Source: Kitasatospora gansuensis
Lineage (GTDB): Bacteria > Actinomycetota > Actinomycetes > Streptomycetales > Streptomycetaceae
Assembly: GCF_014203705.1 (NCBI RefSeq)
Contig: NZ_JACHJR010000001.1
Span: 682,001-746,000, forward strand
Length of the DNA: 64,000 nucleotides
Direction of reading: 5' to 3'
A model generated the notes under the pieces. That model made no database searches and was not told where the DNA came from. It worked only from the letters and a program-made list of their open reading frames with translations. Shown piece by piece: positions 62,897-64,000 of the stretch; within the stretch, counting starts at the first letter, position 1; each line of letters starts with the position of its first letter. A program made the translations under genes and the position numbers.

Positions 62897-63471
62897 CGGT
62901 CGTTCCGGAAGGCCCGCACCGGTCCGGTGGACCGGTGCGGGCCTTCCGCTTCCAGATGGCGGCCGGGCTCGGCCTGCTGGTCGTCCTGCTGCTCTCGCTG
63001 GCCTGGGTGAGCTCGGCGGAGCCCGTCCGGCTGTCCGCCGCCGCCCCCGCCGACGGCAGCGCGGTCCAGACGGCGCCCGGCGAGGTCGTGCTGACCTTCG
63101 GCGGCGACCAGGGCATCGAGGCGGTCTTCCTGCGGGTGGCCGCCGAGGGCGGCCAGGAGGTCAACCGGGGCCCGGCCCGGGTGGACGGCCGCCGGGTGCT
63201 GGCGCCGGTCAGGATCACCGGCCCCGGCACCTATCTGACCACCTACCGCCTCACCCTGACCGGCGGCGGCGAGGTGTCCGGCGTGACCGCCTTCAGCGTC
63301 GGGCCGCCCGGCAGTGCCCCGGCCGCCGCCCAGGAGGAGTCGTCGCCGGGCCACGAGCACGGCTTCGAGGGTCCGATGAACGTGGCGCTGCTCGCCCTGG
63401 ACGCCGTCCTCGTGGTCGGCTCCCTGCTGCTGGTGCTCCGCCGGCCCCGCCGCCGGACCCCCGGACGCTGA
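62893..63471 (+). CDS. CopC-domain protein with C-terminal membrane anchor
   Basis: A 192-residue protein. An N-terminal signal/anchor helix (about 20-40) is followed by a CopC beta-barrel domain (LSAAAPADGSAVQTAPGEVV, then RITGPGTYLTTYRLTLTGGG), a His-containing linker (GHEHGF) and a C-terminal helix (VALLALDAVLVVGSLLLVL). CopC proteins bind periplasmic copper through an N-terminal His just after the signal peptide; here the mature start reads AEPVRLSAAAPADG with no His, so canonical Cu(II) binding is doubtful. GTG start overlaps the previous stop. The pair may form a membrane complex. Confidence 0.88.
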   Translation: MTVVPEGPHRSGGPVRAFRFQMAAGLGLLVVLLLSLAWVSSAEPVRLSAAAPADGSAVQTAPGEVVLTFGGDQGIEAVFLRVAAEGGQEVNRGPARVDGRRVLAPVRITGPGTYLTTYRLTLTGGGEVSGVTAFSVGPPGSAPAAAQEESSPGHEHGFEGPMNVALLALDAVLVVGSLLLVLRRPRRRTPGR

Positions 63472-63485
63472 GCGCACAGCGCCCC

Positions 63486-63519
63486 GGCGGGGCGCGCGAT
63501 ATGCCGTGCGCGCCCCGCC
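63486..63519. terminator. Bidirectional terminator
   Basis: A perfect 12-bp stem, GGCGGGGCGCGC with GCGCGCCCCGCC, around a 10-base loop, between the convergent CopC and FtsX-type genes. Confidence 0.85.
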
Positions 63520-63542
63520 GAGACCCCACCGAGACCCCGGTG

Positions 63543-64000
63543 CTACTCCGTGTGCAGCACCCTCGCGATGGTCAGCCGCGCCGCCGACCGGGCCGGGACG
63601 TACGCGCCGAGCACCGCGATCACCACCCCCGCCAGGGCCAGCAGCAGGAGCTCCGGCAGGTGCCAGACGTCCTTCATCGCGGCCGGGAAGTCCACCGACC
63701 CGACGTTGTCCACCAGCACCCGGTGCGCGACCATCCCGAGCGGAATGCCGACCAGCCCGGCCAGCAGGCCCAGCACGGCCATCGAGGTCACGAACATCAC
63801 CGTGACCTGACGCGGCGTCATCCCGATCGACTTCAGCATGCCCAGGTCGCGACGGCGTTCCCTGGTGTTCAGCAGCACGGTGTTGAAGACACCGAGCGCG
63901 GCCACCACGGTGAGCAGCACGGTGAAGACCGAGGAGAAGCTCACCACGGTGTCGGCGGCCAGGTTCCCGTCGTCCACCACCCCGGGGTAGAGGCCGGGTT
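63543..64000 (-). CDS. FtsX-like ABC permease, C-terminal part (truncated by window)
   Basis: The frame is open to the right edge, so the 5' end lies outside. The visible 152 residues contain a helix (VVSFSSVFTVLLTVVAALGVF), the FtsX loop NTVLLNTRERRRDLGMLKSIG, then MTPRQVTVMF, and two more helices ending VLHTE. This is the conserved C-terminal FtsX core of a MacB-type permease. The cognate ATPase gene is presumably upstream, beyond the window. Confidence 0.93.
   Translation of the reverse strand, partial: PGLYPGVVDDGNLAADTVVSFSSVFTVLLTVVAALGVFNTVLLNTRERRRDLGMLKSIGMTPRQVTVMFVTSMAVLGLLAGLVGIPLGMVAHRVLVDNVGSVDFPAAMKDVWHLPELLLLALAGVVIAVLGAYVPARSAARLTIARVLHTE

Overview
The window is a continuous stretch of very high-GC chromosome from a filamentous actinomycete. 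Several traits point to Streptomycetaceae (Streptomyces or Kitasatospora), genus not resolved: a complete conservon (sensor kinase, roadblock, DUF742, GTPase), a 2-methylisoborneol (MIB) operon with a family 2B encapsulin, an actinobacterial c-di-AMP riboswitch, many secreted enzymes, and frequent GTG starts with 4-base ATGA/GTGA overlaps. No rRNA, tRNA, CRISPR array, insertion sequence or phage gene was seen, and both ends cut through genes.

Layout. 1-2.3 kb: end of an AMIN-like secreted protein, an SDR-fold protein and a divergent LysR regulator. 2.3-7.0 kb: an exopolysaccharide pair, a processive GT2 glucan-synthase-like enzyme followed by an unusual acyltransferase-3/SGNH/GH16 fusion. 7.3-8.5 kb: a flavin monooxygenase. 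8.5-12.7 kb: the conservon, probably starting at a CTG codon. 13.2-16.7 kb: the MIB operon on the opposite strand (encapsulin shell, MIB synthase cargo, geranyl diphosphate C-methyltransferase).

16.7-28.7 kb is dominated by exported proteins: a clan GH-A-like hydrolase behind a c-di-AMP riboswitch, a PhoD phosphodiesterase/phosphatase overlapping a propeller-like secreted protein, an alpha/beta hydrolase, a nuclease-like EEP protein with a lamin-tail domain and a metalloprotease-like ricin-lectin protein. A four-gene cluster (PNPOx-like, DoxX-like, YdeI/DUF1905, VOC) sits among them. 28.8-36.4 kb: Fe-type superoxide dismutase, an NCS2 nucleobase permease, small hypotheticals, a PurN homologue, a decayed MFS gene, an Eis-like acetyltransferase and a VOC protein.

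35.5-50.9 kb is a run of regulator/effector pairs: LysR/EamA, MFS/LysR, TetR/DUF2867 and MMPL/TetR, most with visible operator-like repeats between the divergent genes. Between them lie a lipase, a DUF2278 protein, a HAD hydrolase, YjdM, a GlxA-type regulator and an MBL-fold hydrolase. 51-56 kb: a NarL-type two-component system divergent from an ABC transporter. 56.4-62.1 kb: a three-gene cassette of unknown protein, HSP90 and a large helical-repeat protein. 62.3-63.5 kb: a His-rich membrane protein with a CopC-like protein. The window ends inside an FtsX-type permease.

The most interesting items are the AT3-SGNH-GH16 fusion beside a glycan synthase, the odorant nanocompartment facing a conservon, the HSP90/helical-repeat cassette, and the His-rich membrane protein/CopC pair in which the CopC domain lacks its N-terminal copper-ligand histidine.
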